Shown here: in pieces, positions 18,895-27,719 of the stretch | How the letters are laid out: each line of letters opens with the position of its first letter | Position numbering within the stretch: the stretch's first letter is position 1 | Program-made: the position numbers and the translations under genes | Source: Geodermatophilus ruber | GTDB lineage: Bacteria > Actinomycetota > Actinomycetes > Mycobacteriales > Geodermatophilaceae | Reading direction: 5' to 3' | Length of the DNA: 64,000 nt | NCBI RefSeq assembly: GCF_900114385.1 | Contig: NZ_FOSW01000008.1 | Span: 1 to 64,000, forward strand | The notes under the pieces: generated by a model | The model's database searches: none | What the model was told of the DNA's origin: nothing | The model's input: only the letters and a program-made list of their open reading frames with translations

Positions 18895-19914
18895 TCAGCC
18901 GACGGTGGTCTGCTCGGCCCGCTCCGCCTGGTCCGGCGTGGGCAGGTCCGGCGGGCGGCGCCGGCGCAGCCGCGCCCAGGGGCCGCGCGGCCCGGTGTCG
19001 GAGCCGCGGACCTCGGTGGCCTGCACCTCGGTGCCGGTCCGGCCGGCGGCGCGGACAGCAGCCTGGGCGACCGGACGCACCGTGTCCCGGCGGAGGGTGC
19101 GCAGGCCACGGTCGGCGACGGCGGGCCACACGCCGAGGGCGTCGGCGACCGACGGCAGCAGCACGGCGGCCGCGGCGGCGTACCCGGCCGCGCTGGGGTG
19201 GAACTCGTCGATGCTGAACAGGCCGCGGTCCTGGGCGAACGTGGGCCCGAGGACCGAGCCGAGGGAGACGGTGCGCCCGCCGGCCTCGACGACGGCGATC
19301 GTCTGGGCGGCGGCCATCTGCCGGCTCCAGCGCCGGGCGAGCAGCCGCAGCGGCTGGCCGATCGGCCGGATCGTGCCCAGGTCGGGGCAGGTGCCGACGA
19401 CGACCTGCGCGCCGGCCCCGGTGAGCCGGCCGACGGCCTCCCGGAGGTGGCGCACCGACGTCGAGGGTCGGGTGCGGGTGGTGACGTCGTTGGCGCCGAT
19501 CATGATCACCGCGACGTCGGGGTGCTCGTCCAGGGCCCGATCGACCTGCTCGTCGAGCTCCCGGGACTCCGCGCCGGAGACCGCGAGCCGGACCAGTCGC
19601 ACCGGGCGCTCGGCCAGCTCGGCCAGGGCGGCGGCGAGCAGCACGCCGGGGGTCTCCGCGGCCCGCTCCACCCCCAGGCCGACGGCGCTGGAGTCGCCGA
19701 GCACGGCGAGCACCAGCGGCTTGCCACGGCGGCGGCCGTAGAGGCCGTTGCCCGTGGGCGGGTCGGCCTTCGCCGTCCGGGCCTCGACCTTGCGCCGCGC
19801 CGCCCGCGCCTGCTCCCGCAACAGCGCCACCATGGCCACGCCGGCGAGGCCGACGCTCCCGCCGCCGTAGGCGGCCCCCGTGGCCAGCCGCCGTGCCCTG
19901 CTCGCTCGAGTCAC
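18895..19914 (-). CDS. SGNH/GDSL-family esterase with N-terminal membrane anchor
   Basis: 339 residues from ATG 19914. SGNH hydrolases deacylate varied esters. Catalytic blocks: block I LAVLGDSSAVGLGVE (Ser about 75), block II around VSGAESRELDEQ (Gly), block III IMIGANDVT (Asn), and block V DEFHPSAAGYA (Asp and His). All four consensus residues are present, so an active enzyme is expected. The N-terminus (GAAYGGGSVGLAGVAMVALL) is a single hydrophobic segment that may anchor it to the membrane or export it. The C-terminal 60 residues are Arg/Pro-rich and variable. Divergently transcribed from the DUF2252 gene across 64 bp. The substrate is unknown. Confidence 0.86.
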   Translation of the reverse strand: MTRASRARRLATGAAYGGGSVGLAGVAMVALLREQARAARRKVEARTAKADPPTGNGLYGRRRGKPLVLAVLGDSSAVGLGVERAAETPGVLLAAALAELAERPVRLVRLAVSGAESRELDEQVDRALDEHPDVAVIMIGANDVTTRTRPSTSVRHLREAVGRLTGAGAQVVVGTCPDLGTIRPIGQPLRLLARRWSRQMAAAQTIAVVEAGGRTVSLGSVLGPTFAQDRGLFSIDEFHPSAAGYAAAAAVLLPSVADALGVWPAVADRGLRTLRRDTVRPVAQAAVRAAGRTGTEVQATEVRGSDTGPRGPWARLRRRRPPDLPTPDQAERAEQTTVG

Positions 19915-19966
19915 CGCCGCCCTCGTCCCGTTCCGCTCGCCTCTGTCCCGCAGGTTAACCGCCCCC

Positions 19967-19972
19967 TACGGT
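19967..19972 (+). promoter_or_regulatory. -10-like box before the DUF2252 gene
   Basis: TACGGT followed by six bases and the GTG at 19979, with no SD. Suggests a leaderless transcript. Confidence 0.5.
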
Positions 19973-19978
19973 GCCCCT

Positions 19979-21343
19979 GTGGGCGATTCCCCCGCACGGG
20001 TCACCGGCGGACCGGCGGACCGCGAACGGGCGCAGGTCATCATCGACGTACTGGTCGAGGCGTTCGCCGACCTCATGGCCGCAGACGCGGACGCGTTCCG
20101 CACCAAGTTCCGCAAGATGGCCGCCGACCCGTTCGCGTTCTACCGCGGGAGCGCCTGCCTGTTCTACGCCGACATGGCCCAGCTGGAGGACCGCTGGTGC
20201 GACGAGCGCACCAGCCGGGTGTGGATCCAGGGGGACCTGCACGCGGAGAACTTCGGCACCTACATGGACGGGGCCGGCCGCATCGTCTTCGACGTCAACG
20301 ACTTCGACGAGGCCTACCTCGGGCACGTCAGCTGGGATCTGCGGCGCTTCGTAGCCAGTTTCGCCCTGCTCGCCTGGCGCAAGGCGTTCGGCGACGACGT
20401 CATCGCCGTCCTGCTCCGCCGCTACCTCGATGCCTACCTCGACCAGGTCACGGCGTTCACCCGGCTCGAGGACGACCGCTCGTTCGCGCTGGTCCGGGAG
20501 AACACCGAGGGCGCGGTGCGTGAGGTGATCCTGGAGACCAGCATGCGCACCCGCGGGATGCTGCTGGACCGGCTGACCGTCGTCGAGGACTACCGGCGGC
20601 GCTTCGCCGACCTCCCGCGCAACCGGCGGCTCCCCGAGGACGAGCGGGAGCGGGTGCTGGCCGCACTGGAGCGCTACCGCGAGACCGTCTTCCCCCCGCG
20701 CCGGCGCCGCGACGTGGCCTACGACGTCAAGGATGTCGTCGGCACCGGAGGCTTCGGGATCGGCAGTGCCGGGTTGCCCGCCTACAACGTGCTGCTCGAG
20801 GGCTACGACCAGGCGCTGGAGAACGACGTCATCCTCTCGCTCAAGCAGGGCAACGTCCCGGCGCCCAGCCGGATCGTGCGAGATCCGGCGATCCGGGGCT
20901 TCTTCGAGCACGAGGGGCACCGGACGGCGATGTCCCAGCGCGCCCTGCAGGCCAACGCCTCCCCGTTCCTCGGCTACACCGAGATCGACGGGGTGGGCTT
21001 CGTGGTGCAGGAACTCTCGCCCTACGAGCTGGACCTGGACTGGGAGGACCTGACCGAGCCCGAGGAGATCGGTCCGGTGCTGGTCCAGCTGGGCCGGGCG
21101 ACGGCGAAGGTGCACTGCGTCGGGGACGCCGACAGCGACCACACCCTGGTGCCCTTCCAGACCGAGGAGGCGATCACGGCGATGATCGGCGGCCGGCGGG
21201 AGGAGTTCGTCGCCGATCTGGTCGACTTCGCGCACGGCTACGCCCGCCGCACGCAGGAGGACCACCGGCTCTTCGTCGACGCCTTCCGCGCCGGGGAGAT
21301 CCCCGGGATCAGCTCGAGCGGCGCCCACCCGGCACGTCGCTGA
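19979..21343 (+). CDS. DUF2252 domain protein (kinase-fold-like)
   Basis: 454 residues from GTG 19979. Family hallmarks: KFRKMAADPFAFYRGSACLFYADMA, WIQGDLHAENFGTY (a GDxHxxN motif like the catalytic loop of aminoglycoside phosphotransferase-type kinases), FDVNDFDEAYLGHVSWDLRRFVASF (metal-binding DxNDFDE), VVGTGGFGIGSAGLPAYNVLLEG, ILSLKQGNVPAPSRI and the later HRTAMSQRALQANASPFLGYTEIDGVGFVVQELSPYE. The catalytic-loop-like and DFD-like motifs suggest phosphotransferase chemistry, but no substrate is known. Length is normal. The upstream in-frame region (from 19880) overlaps the divergent gene and is not part of the protein. It converges with the GNAT gene, 15 bp apart. Confidence 0.88.
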   Translation: MGDSPARVTGGPADRERAQVIIDVLVEAFADLMAADADAFRTKFRKMAADPFAFYRGSACLFYADMAQLEDRWCDERTSRVWIQGDLHAENFGTYMDGAGRIVFDVNDFDEAYLGHVSWDLRRFVASFALLAWRKAFGDDVIAVLLRRYLDAYLDQVTAFTRLEDDRSFALVRENTEGAVREVILETSMRTRGMLLDRLTVVEDYRRRFADLPRNRRLPEDERERVLAALERYRETVFPPRRRRDVAYDVKDVVGTGGFGIGSAGLPAYNVLLEGYDQALENDVILSLKQGNVPAPSRIVRDPAIRGFFEHEGHRTAMSQRALQANASPFLGYTEIDGVGFVVQELSPYELDLDWEDLTEPEEIGPVLVQLGRATAKVHCVGDADSDHTLVPFQTEEAITAMIGGRREEFVADLVDFAHGYARRTQEDHRLFVDAFRAGEIPGISSSGAHPARR

Positions 21344-21358
21344 CCGCGACGGTCGCAC

Positions 21359-21811
21359 TCAGCGCCCGCCCAGATCGGTGACCATCCCCCGGTGCCGGCC
21401 GATCCCCGGCTTGTCGTACGGGCCGGCGACCACGGTGAAGCCCATCCGCTCGTAGAAGCCGACGGCGGTCTCCCGGGCGTCGCACCACACCAGGTCCCCG
21501 CCGCGGGCGGCGACCCGCGCCAGCCCGTCGCGCACCAGCGCCCGGCCCGCACCGCTGCCGCGCACCGCCGGATCGGTGGCCATCCCGCGCAGCTGCCAGG
21601 GGGCGCGGGCCTCCGGCCGCCACGGGCAGGGCGCGGGTGAGAGCCGGGCGACGCAGGCGATCCGCCCGTCCGCGGTGCGGGCGGCCAGGTGCACCGTCGC
21701 CGGGTCGTCGTCCCCCGGCATGCCGGCCGGGCCGCCGTCGCGCAGCACGGCGCTGCGCAGCGGCAGGGTGAGCTCGACGGGGACCCGTTCGACGGTGACG
21801 GTGGAGGGCAC
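21359..21811 (-). CDS. GNAT-family N-acetyltransferase
   Basis: 150 residues. Acetyl-CoA binding motif A is QLRGMATDPAVRGSGAGRALVRDGLARVAARGGDLVWCDARETAVGFYERMGFTVVAGPYDKPGIGRHRGM, with V-R-G-S-G-A-G-R as the R/Q-x-x-G-x-G/A pyrophosphate loop and the AVGFYERMGF segment as motif B. It resembles the ElaA/YjdJ-like subgroup ('GIGPHRHM' ending). Acceptor substrate unknown. It starts 14 bp downstream of the VWA-protein gene end in the same orientation, so it is probably the last cistron of the AAA-VWA operon. Confidence 0.85.
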   Translation of the reverse strand: MPSTVTVERVPVELTLPLRSAVLRDGGPAGMPGDDDPATVHLAARTADGRIACVARLSPAPCPWRPEARAPWQLRGMATDPAVRGSGAGRALVRDGLARVAARGGDLVWCDARETAVGFYERMGFTVVAGPYDKPGIGRHRGMVTDLGGR

Positions 21812-21825
21812 GGGACCGGTCTGCG

Positions 21826-23811
21826 TCAGCGGGCGCGCCGTCCTCTCCGTGTGCGGAGGTAGTCGGCCACCACGTACTCACCGAGCCGCTCGCTGTCGGG
21901 GGTGAAGACCCGGCCGCCGGCCCGCTGGGTGATGTCGTGCACGAAGCGCACCAGCCCCGGCTCCGGGTCCAGGGCGAAGACGTTCATCGTCGCCCCCGAC
22001 CGGGCCACCCGCTCCACCTCGGCGACCGTGCGGGCGATCGTCTCGGGCATCGGCGGCCAGCAGAAGAACGGCGTGCCGTCGTCCTCCAGGTGGGCGGTGG
22101 GCTCGCCGTCGGTGACCACCAGGACCACCGGTTCGGCGTCCCGGTGCCGGGCGAGGAACCGCCGGGCGAGGATCAGCCCGTGCTGCAGGTTGGTGCCCTG
22201 CAGGGTGTCCACCGACAGCTCGGCGAGGGTCTGCGGCCGCAGCACCTGGGCGACGGAGGAGAACCCGATGATCTGGATCGCGTCCTGCGGGAAGCGGGTG
22301 GTCACCAGCGAGTGCAGGGCCATCGCCGTCGACTTGGCCGCGCCCCAGGTGCCGCGCAGCGCCATCGAGTAGGAGAGGTCGACCAGCAGCGCGACCGCGG
22401 CGCCGCTGCGCCGCTCGGTCTCCACGACCTCGAAGTCGTCGACGGCGATCCGCACCCGCCGGTCGCCGTCCCCCCGGGGCTCGTGCGCGGTGCGCAGCAC
22501 GGCGTTCTTCACCGTGCGGATGACGTCCAGCGGCTGCTCGTCGCCGAACCGCCACTCCCGCGACCCGCCGGTCAGCTCGCCCGCCGCGCCCGCGTCGGTC
22601 ATGTCGTGGTCGCCCCGGCCGGTGGCGTCGAGCTGCGCGAACACCCGCCGCAGCGCGGTCGCCCCGAGCCGGCGGACCGCCTTGGGGGAGAGCTCCAGCC
22701 GGCCGTCGGAGCGGTTGAGGTAGCCCTGCCGCTCCAGCTCCCGCTCCAGCTGGCGCAGCGCGGCGAGGTCGTCGACGGCCGGCCGGCCCAGTGCCCGCTC
22801 GAGCAGCTCCTCGTCGACGTCGGCCAGCGACGCCCCGGCGTAGCCCTGGGAGAGCTGGTTGGACAGCGCCTCGAGCTCGGCGAGCTCGGCGACGGCGCTG
22901 GTCGCGTCGCCCAGGCCGAGGGCCCGCTCGCCGTCGGGCACCTGCCCGCGCTGCCCCCACGGCAGGTCGGGGCGGGCCTGGCGGAGTGCGTCCTGCAGGT
23001 GCGCCATCTCGCTGGCCAGGCCCATGTCGGCCATGGCCTGGGTCATGAGGTCGGCCAGCTCGGCTCGCTGCTCGGGGGAGAGGCCGGCCATCATCCGCTC
23101 CTGGGCGGCGGCCCGCCGGGCGAGGGAGTCGATCAGCTCGTCGATCGACTGCGGGTCGTCCGGGAAGAACTGGCCGTGCTTGTCCATGAACTCGGCGAAC
23201 TGCTCGTCGGTGTCCTCGCCGCGGTTGTGCGCGTCGATGAGCTGCGAGAGGTCGGCCACCATGTCCTTGACCGCCTGCATGTCGGCCTCGGTGGCGTTCT
23301 CCAGCGCCTGCTTCATCGACGCGAAGGAGCTGTCGAGCACCTCGCGGCGCAGCAGGTCCTGGATCTGCTCGTAGGCCTGCCGGGCCTCGGCCGAGCGCCA
23401 GTCGTAGTCCTTGAGCGCCCGGACGGCGCCGGCGGTGTCCTCCGGCAGCGCGTCGAGCTCTGCCTCGGCCAGCCTCGCTGCGTCGTCCGGGTCGGGGAAC
23501 AGCTCCCGGCGCTCGGCCTCCACGGCCTGCTCCAGCAGCTCGCGGACCTCCTGCAGCGTGCCGTCCATCCGCCCGGCGGTGCGCGCGTGCCGCAGCCGAT
23601 CGCGCACCGATCGGCGCAGCTCGTCGAGGCCGCGCCGGCCGTCCATGCCCTGGCGCAGCAGCTCGCGCAGCGCCTCGCGCACGCCGCTGCCGCCGAGCAC
23701 CGAATCGCCGATCTCGTCGACGGCGTCGCCCAGGTCGTAGGGCGGCGCCAGCGGGTCGGGTCCGCCCCGCCAGCGTCCGTACCGGTAGCCCTTCCCGGGC
23801 CGGCGGACCAC
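21826..23811 (-). CDS. VWA-domain protein of a MoxR/VWA (magnesium-chelatase-like) pair
   Basis: 661 residues from GTG 23811, one base after the upstream AAA gene's stop. The first half is helical and acidic (VREALRELLRQGMDGRRGLDELRRSVRDRLRHARTAG, then segments such as HNRGEDTDEQFAEFMDKHGQFFPDDPQSIDELIDSLARRAAAQERMM). The C-terminal 200 residues are a von Willebrand A domain: MIDAS LLVDLSYSMALRGT (DxSxS), TTRFPQDAIQIIGFSSVAQVL, TNLQHGLILARRFLARH and VVLVVTDGEPTAHLEDDGTPFFCWPP. This layout matches partner proteins of MoxR-type ATPases, which remodel other proteins. No chlorophyll genes are present, so it is not a true Mg-chelatase subunit. The target is unknown. Confidence 0.88.
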   Translation of the reverse strand: MVRRPGKGYRYGRWRGGPDPLAPPYDLGDAVDEIGDSVLGGSGVREALRELLRQGMDGRRGLDELRRSVRDRLRHARTAGRMDGTLQEVRELLEQAVEAERRELFPDPDDAARLAEAELDALPEDTAGAVRALKDYDWRSAEARQAYEQIQDLLRREVLDSSFASMKQALENATEADMQAVKDMVADLSQLIDAHNRGEDTDEQFAEFMDKHGQFFPDDPQSIDELIDSLARRAAAQERMMAGLSPEQRAELADLMTQAMADMGLASEMAHLQDALRQARPDLPWGQRGQVPDGERALGLGDATSAVAELAELEALSNQLSQGYAGASLADVDEELLERALGRPAVDDLAALRQLERELERQGYLNRSDGRLELSPKAVRRLGATALRRVFAQLDATGRGDHDMTDAGAAGELTGGSREWRFGDEQPLDVIRTVKNAVLRTAHEPRGDGDRRVRIAVDDFEVVETERRSGAAVALLVDLSYSMALRGTWGAAKSTAMALHSLVTTRFPQDAIQIIGFSSVAQVLRPQTLAELSVDTLQGTNLQHGLILARRFLARHRDAEPVVLVVTDGEPTAHLEDDGTPFFCWPPMPETIARTVAEVERVARSGATMNVFALDPEPGLVRFVHDITQRAGGRVFTPDSERLGEYVVADYLRTRRGRRAR

Positions 23812-23812
23812 G

Positions 23813-25285
23813 TCAGGCCCCGTACACCGTGCGGCCGCCGTCGGTGTCCTTGGCCAGCCGGCGGGTGAGGTAGAGCCCCTCGAGGGCGAACTCCACCGCG
23901 GCGGCGGCCTGCTCGGCCGACTGCTCGCCCTCCGGTACGCCGAGGCGGCCCAGCAGCTCGGCCAGCTTCGGGATCGTGCCCAGCTGACCCAGCAGCGCCG
24001 CGGCGGGCACCAGCTCGCCGGACTCGACGGTCTCCCCGCCGGTGAAGTGCTCCTGCAGCCCGGTGAGGTCCAGGCCGGCGCAGCGGGCGCGGAAGGTCTG
24101 CGCGGTCGCCTGGCGGAGCAGGTGCTCGAGGATCTCCAGCTCCCGCTCGTCGTCCGGGTCCGCGCCGGCGTCGGCGAACTCGACCTTGCCCCGGCTGGCC
24201 GGGACCACGCTGGGCAGGTCCACGACGCGGGCGACCGGCCGGGTCTCCCCGGCGACGGCGGCCCGGCGGACGGCGGAGGCGGCGATCGTCTCCAGCCCGG
24301 CGATGGCGAACCGGGCGCTGACGCCGGAGCGCTGGTCGACGTGGTTGGACTCGCGGACCAGCCGGGCGAAGCGGGCGACGATCTCGGCCAGGTGCTCGGG
24401 GATGATCGGGGCACCCAGGTGGCCGTCGCCCTGCGCGCCCAGCCAGCTGGTGTGCGCCTCCTGGTGCAGCAGCCGGATCTCGTCGGCCAGCTCGATCGGG
24501 TAGTGGGTGCGCACCTCGGCGCCGAAGCGGTCCTTGAGCGGGGTGATGATCCGGCCCCGGTTGGTGTAGTCCTCGGGGTTGGCGCTGGCCACCAGCAGCA
24601 GGTCCAGCGGCAGCCGCACCCGGTAGCCGCGGATCTGGATGTCGCGCTCCTCCAGCACGTTGAGCAGCGCCACCTGGATCCGCTCGGCCAGGTCGGGCAG
24701 CTCGTTGACGCTGAAGATGCCGCGGTTGGTGCGGGGCACCAGGCCGTAGTGCACCGTCTCCGGGTCGCCCAGGGTGCGCCCCGCGGCCACCTTGATCGGG
24801 TCGACGTCGCCGATCAGGTCGCCCACGGAGGTGTCGGGGGTGGCCAGCTTCTCCCCGAACCGGTCGCTGCGGTGCAGCCAGCCGACCGGGGTGGCGTCCC
24901 CGTGCTCGGCGATCTGCCGGTGCGCCCACACGCTGATCGGGTTGAGCGGGTGCTCGTTGAGCTCGCTGCCCGGGAGCACCGGGGTCCACTCGTCGAGCAG
25001 GCCGACGAGGGTGCGGATCAGCCGGGTCTTGCCCTGGCCGCGCTCGCCGAGAAGGACCAGGTCGTGGCCGGCGATCAGGGCCCGCTCGACCTCGGGCACG
25101 ACGGTGTCCTCGAAGCCGACGATGCCGGGCAGGGTGGGCTCGCCGGCGCCGAGGCGGGCGAGCAGGTTGGCGCGGATCTCGGCCTTGACCGGCCGGAAGG
25201 TGGCCCCGCTGTCGCGGAGCTCGCCCAGGGTCGTGGGGGCGGGGGGAGCGGAGGCACTGCTGCCGGGGTCCGTCACCTCAGCCAC
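23813..25285 (-). CDS. MoxR / magnesium-chelatase-like AAA+ ATPase
   Basis: 490 residues. Walker A LLGERGQGKTRLIRTLVG (Lys about 90), a Walker B-like IFSVNELPDLAERIQVALLNVLEERDIQIRGYRVRLPLD (Glu in NELPDL), sensor 1 LLVASANPEDYTNRGRIITPLKDRFGAEVRTHYPIE, and a C-terminal lid with SARFAIAGLETIAASAVRRA. The block order is that of BchI/MoxR chaperone-like ATPases. It is paired with the VWA protein immediately downstream (one-base gap), and together they should form an AAA-VWA remodelling complex; the GNAT gene completes the operon. The substrate is not evident. It is divergent from ilvA across 87 bp. Confidence 0.9.
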   Translation of the reverse strand: MAEVTDPGSSASAPPAPTTLGELRDSGATFRPVKAEIRANLLARLGAGEPTLPGIVGFEDTVVPEVERALIAGHDLVLLGERGQGKTRLIRTLVGLLDEWTPVLPGSELNEHPLNPISVWAHRQIAEHGDATPVGWLHRSDRFGEKLATPDTSVGDLIGDVDPIKVAAGRTLGDPETVHYGLVPRTNRGIFSVNELPDLAERIQVALLNVLEERDIQIRGYRVRLPLDLLLVASANPEDYTNRGRIITPLKDRFGAEVRTHYPIELADEIRLLHQEAHTSWLGAQGDGHLGAPIIPEHLAEIVARFARLVRESNHVDQRSGVSARFAIAGLETIAASAVRRAAVAGETRPVARVVDLPSVVPASRGKVEFADAGADPDDERELEILEHLLRQATAQTFRARCAGLDLTGLQEHFTGGETVESGELVPAAALLGQLGTIPKLAELLGRLGVPEGEQSAEQAAAAVEFALEGLYLTRRLAKDTDGGRTVYGA

Positions 25286-25372
25286 GGTACGACGCCCGTG
25301 CCGCTGCGGGCACCCGTCGGCGCCTCATCCCACGCCCGGCGTCCGGTGCCCCGGGCTGGGATGATCGCCGGC

Positions 25373-26596
25373 ATGACGGCGTCGGAGATTGCCCTGGTCT
25401 CCGGGGCGGACGTCGCCGCCGCGGCCGCGCTGCTGGACGGCGTGGTCCGGCGCACCCCGCTGGAGCACGCCCGCGCACTGGCCGAGCGGGTCGGCGGCCC
25501 GGTCTGGCTCAAGTGCGAGAATCTGCAGCGCACCGGCTCGTTCAAGATCCGCGGCGCGTACACCCGGCTGGCCCGGCTGACCCCCGAGGAGCGGGCGCGC
25601 GGCGTCGTCGCGGCCAGCGCCGGCAACCACGCGCAGGGGGTGGCGCTGGCCGCCCGGATGCTCGGCATCCGCGCGACGGTGTTCATGCCCGAGACGGCGC
25701 CCCTGCCCAAGGTCGAGGCCACCCGCGGCTACGGCGCCGACACCCGGCTGTGCGGGCACTCGCTGACCGAGGCGATGACCGCGGCCCTCGAGCACGCCGA
25801 GCGGACCGGTGCGGTGTTCATCCACCCCTTCGACCACCCGGACGTCATCGCCGGGCAGGGCACCGTCGGCCTGGAACTGCTCGAGCAGTGCCCCGACGTC
25901 GCCACGGTGGTGGTGGGCGCCGGCGGTGGAGGGCTGGTCTCCGGGATCGCCGCGGCGGTGCGGGGGCGGCGTCCGGACGTGCGGATCGTGGCCGTGCAGG
26001 CGGAGGGCGCCGCCGCGTTCCCCGGGTCGCTGGCCGCGGGGCGCCCGGTGGCCCTGGACGGGATGGCCACGATGGCCGACGGCATCGCCGTCGGCGCGCC
26101 GGGTGAGCTCACGCTCGCGCACGTCCGCTCGCTGGTCGACGAGGTGCGGACGGTCAGCGAGGAGGACCTCTCGCGCGCCCTGCTGCTCTGCCTCGAGCGG
26201 GTCAAGCTGGTCGTGGAGCCGGCCGGGGCCGCGGCCGTCGCCGCGGTGATGGCCGACCCCGACGCGTTCCCGCCGCCGGTGGTCGCAGTGGTCTCCGGCG
26301 GCAACATCGACCCGGTGCTGCTGCTCAAGGTCGTGCAGCACGGCATGGCCGCCGCGGGGCGCTACCTGCGCCTGCGGCTGCACGTCCCCGACCGGCCCGG
26401 CTCGCTGGCCGCGCTCCTGACCGCGCTCGCCGACGCCGGGGCCAACGTGCTCGAGGTCGGGCACGAGCGGACGGCGACGCGCCTGCATCTCGGCGAGGTC
26501 GAGGTCTTCGTCGTCCTGGAGACCCGGGGGCCCGAGCACGCCGAGGAAGTCCTCGCGGCGCTGCAGCGGGCGGGCTACGCGGTCACGCAGGAGTAG
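25373..26596 (+). CDS. ilvA: Threonine ammonia-lyase (IlvA/TdcB type) with ACT domain
   Basis: 407 residues from ATG 25373; an in-frame ATG at 25361 adds four residues. It deaminates threonine to 2-oxobutanoate, the first step of isoleucine synthesis or threonine breakdown. The PLP lysine is in QRTGSFKIRGAYTRL. AASAGNHAQGVALAARMLGI and the glycine loop VVVGAGGGGLVSGIA bind the cofactor phosphate. VKLVVEPAGAAAVAAVM completes the fold. The C-terminal 75 residues (YLRLRLHVPDRPGSLAALLTALADAGANVLEV) form a single ACT domain, as in short threonine dehydratases. Whether it is biosynthetic or catabolic cannot be settled here; no other isoleucine gene is adjacent. The frame is open far upstream but starts only here. 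Confidence 0.95.
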   Translation: MTASEIALVSGADVAAAAALLDGVVRRTPLEHARALAERVGGPVWLKCENLQRTGSFKIRGAYTRLARLTPEERARGVVAASAGNHAQGVALAARMLGIRATVFMPETAPLPKVEATRGYGADTRLCGHSLTEAMTAALEHAERTGAVFIHPFDHPDVIAGQGTVGLELLEQCPDVATVVVGAGGGGLVSGIAAAVRGRRPDVRIVAVQAEGAAAFPGSLAAGRPVALDGMATMADGIAVGAPGELTLAHVRSLVDEVRTVSEEDLSRALLLCLERVKLVVEPAGAAAVAAVMADPDAFPPPVVAVVSGGNIDPVLLLKVVQHGMAAAGRYLRLRLHVPDRPGSLAALLTALADAGANVLEVGHERTATRLHLGEVEVFVVLETRGPEHAEEVLAALQRAGYAVTQE

Positions 26597-26707
26597 ACCG
26601 ATGAATTCCGCCGGGTCCCTCCGTCCTGTCTGACATGACTCTGCAGCTCCGTCCGAGACCGGTCCGCCCGTCGGGAAAACCAGTCGGAAACCGTCGGTGC
26701 TCCGGCC

Positions 26708-26713
26708 TAGCGT
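26708..26713 (+). promoter_or_regulatory. -10-like box before the ABC transporter operon
   Basis: TAGCGT followed by seven bases and the ATG at 26721; no SD precedes the ATG. Suggests a leaderless operon mRNA. Confidence 0.5.
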
Positions 26714-26720
26714 CCTGGGC

Positions 26721-27719
26721 ATGAGCGACGCGATCGTTGTCGAGGGGTTGGTCAAGCGCTACGGCGGGACCACCGCGCTCGACGGGGTGGACCTGACGGC
26801 GGCCGAGGGGTCCGTGCTCGGGCTGCTCGGCCCCAACGGGGCGGGGAAGACCACCGTGGTCCGCATCCTCACCACGCTGCTGAAGGCCGACGCCGGCCGC
26901 GCGGAGGTGCTGGGGCTCGACGTCGTCCGCGACGGCGACGCGGTGCGCGCCTCGATCGGGCTGACCGGGCAGTACGCCGCGGTCGACGAGTACCTCACCG
27001 GGGTCGAGAACCTGGAGATGGTGGGCCGGCTGTACCGGCTGGGCCGCCGGCAAGCGCGGGCGAGGGCCGGCGAGCTGCTGGAGCGGTTCGACCTCGCCGG
27101 CGCCGCCGACCGCCCGGCCAAGACCTACTCCGGCGGCATGCGGCGGCGGCTGGACATCGCCGCCTCGCTGATCGCCCGGCCCCGGGTGCTGTTCCTCGAC
27201 GAGCCGACCACCGGCCTCGACCCGCGCAGCCGGCTGGGCATGTGGGAGTTCATCGCCGATCTCGCCGACGGCGGGACGACGATCCTGCTCACCACCCAGT
27301 ACCTGGAGGAGGCCGACCGGCTGGCCGACCGGATGGTGGTCATCGACCACGGGCAGGTCATCGCCCGCGGGACGGCCGACGAGCTGAAGGCCCAGGTCGG
27401 CGGCCAGCGGCTGGAGTTCACGGTGACGACGGCGGCGGTGCTGCCCGACATCGCGGCGCGGCTGCGCGGCCTGGCGGTCGACGAGCCGCAGGTCGACGAG
27501 CAGGCGCGCCGGCTCACCCTCCCGGTGAGCGGCGGTGCGGAGATCCTGGCCGAGGCACTGCAGCGGCTGGACGGGTACACCGCGGAGATCTTCGACGTGG
27601 GCCTGCGCCGCCCCGACCTCGACGACGTCTTCCTCGCGCTCACCGGGCACGCAGCGGAAGCAGCCGCCACCGACGACGACCCGCGGACCGAGCCGGCCGT
27701 GACAGGAGGTGTCCGATGA
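26721..27719 (+). CDS. ABC exporter ATP-binding protein, DrrA (daunorubicin resistance) family
   Basis: 332 residues from ATG 26721. Walker A LLGPNGAGKTTVVRILTTLL, Q-loop GQYAAVDEYLTGVENL, signature YSGGMRRRLDIAASLI, Walker B RVLFLDEPTTGLDP and H/switch-like LLTTQYLEEADRLADRMVVI with Gln in place of the classic switch His, normal for this family ('TTQYLEEADQLAD'). A C-terminal accessory region (residues about 235-332) follows, including DVGLRRPDLDDVFLALTGH, which is the DrrA_C signature. It powers the DrrB-type permease whose start overlaps this stop (ATGA). Likely an exporter for a hydrophobic drug or lipid; substrate unknown. Confidence 0.94.
   Translation: MSDAIVVEGLVKRYGGTTALDGVDLTAAEGSVLGLLGPNGAGKTTVVRILTTLLKADAGRAEVLGLDVVRDGDAVRASIGLTGQYAAVDEYLTGVENLEMVGRLYRLGRRQARARAGELLERFDLAGAADRPAKTYSGGMRRRLDIAASLIARPRVLFLDEPTTGLDPRSRLGMWEFIADLADGGTTILLTTQYLEEADRLADRMVVIDHGQVIARGTADELKAQVGGQRLEFTVTTAAVLPDIAARLRGLAVDEPQVDEQARRLTLPVSGGAEILAEALQRLDGYTAEIFDVGLRRPDLDDVFLALTGHAAEAAATDDDPRTEPAVTGGVR

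Noticed and set aside
17513-19129. Longer N-terminus for the thiolase from 19129
   Set aside because: The first 130 residues are Arg/Pro-rich read-through overlapping the SGNH gene; the SD GGAGGA precedes the start at 18733.
24047-25372. 440-residue N-terminal extension of the threonine ammonia-lyase frame
   Set aside because: It is antisense to the AAA ATPase gene and shows no domain; the enzyme family begins at the start near 25373.
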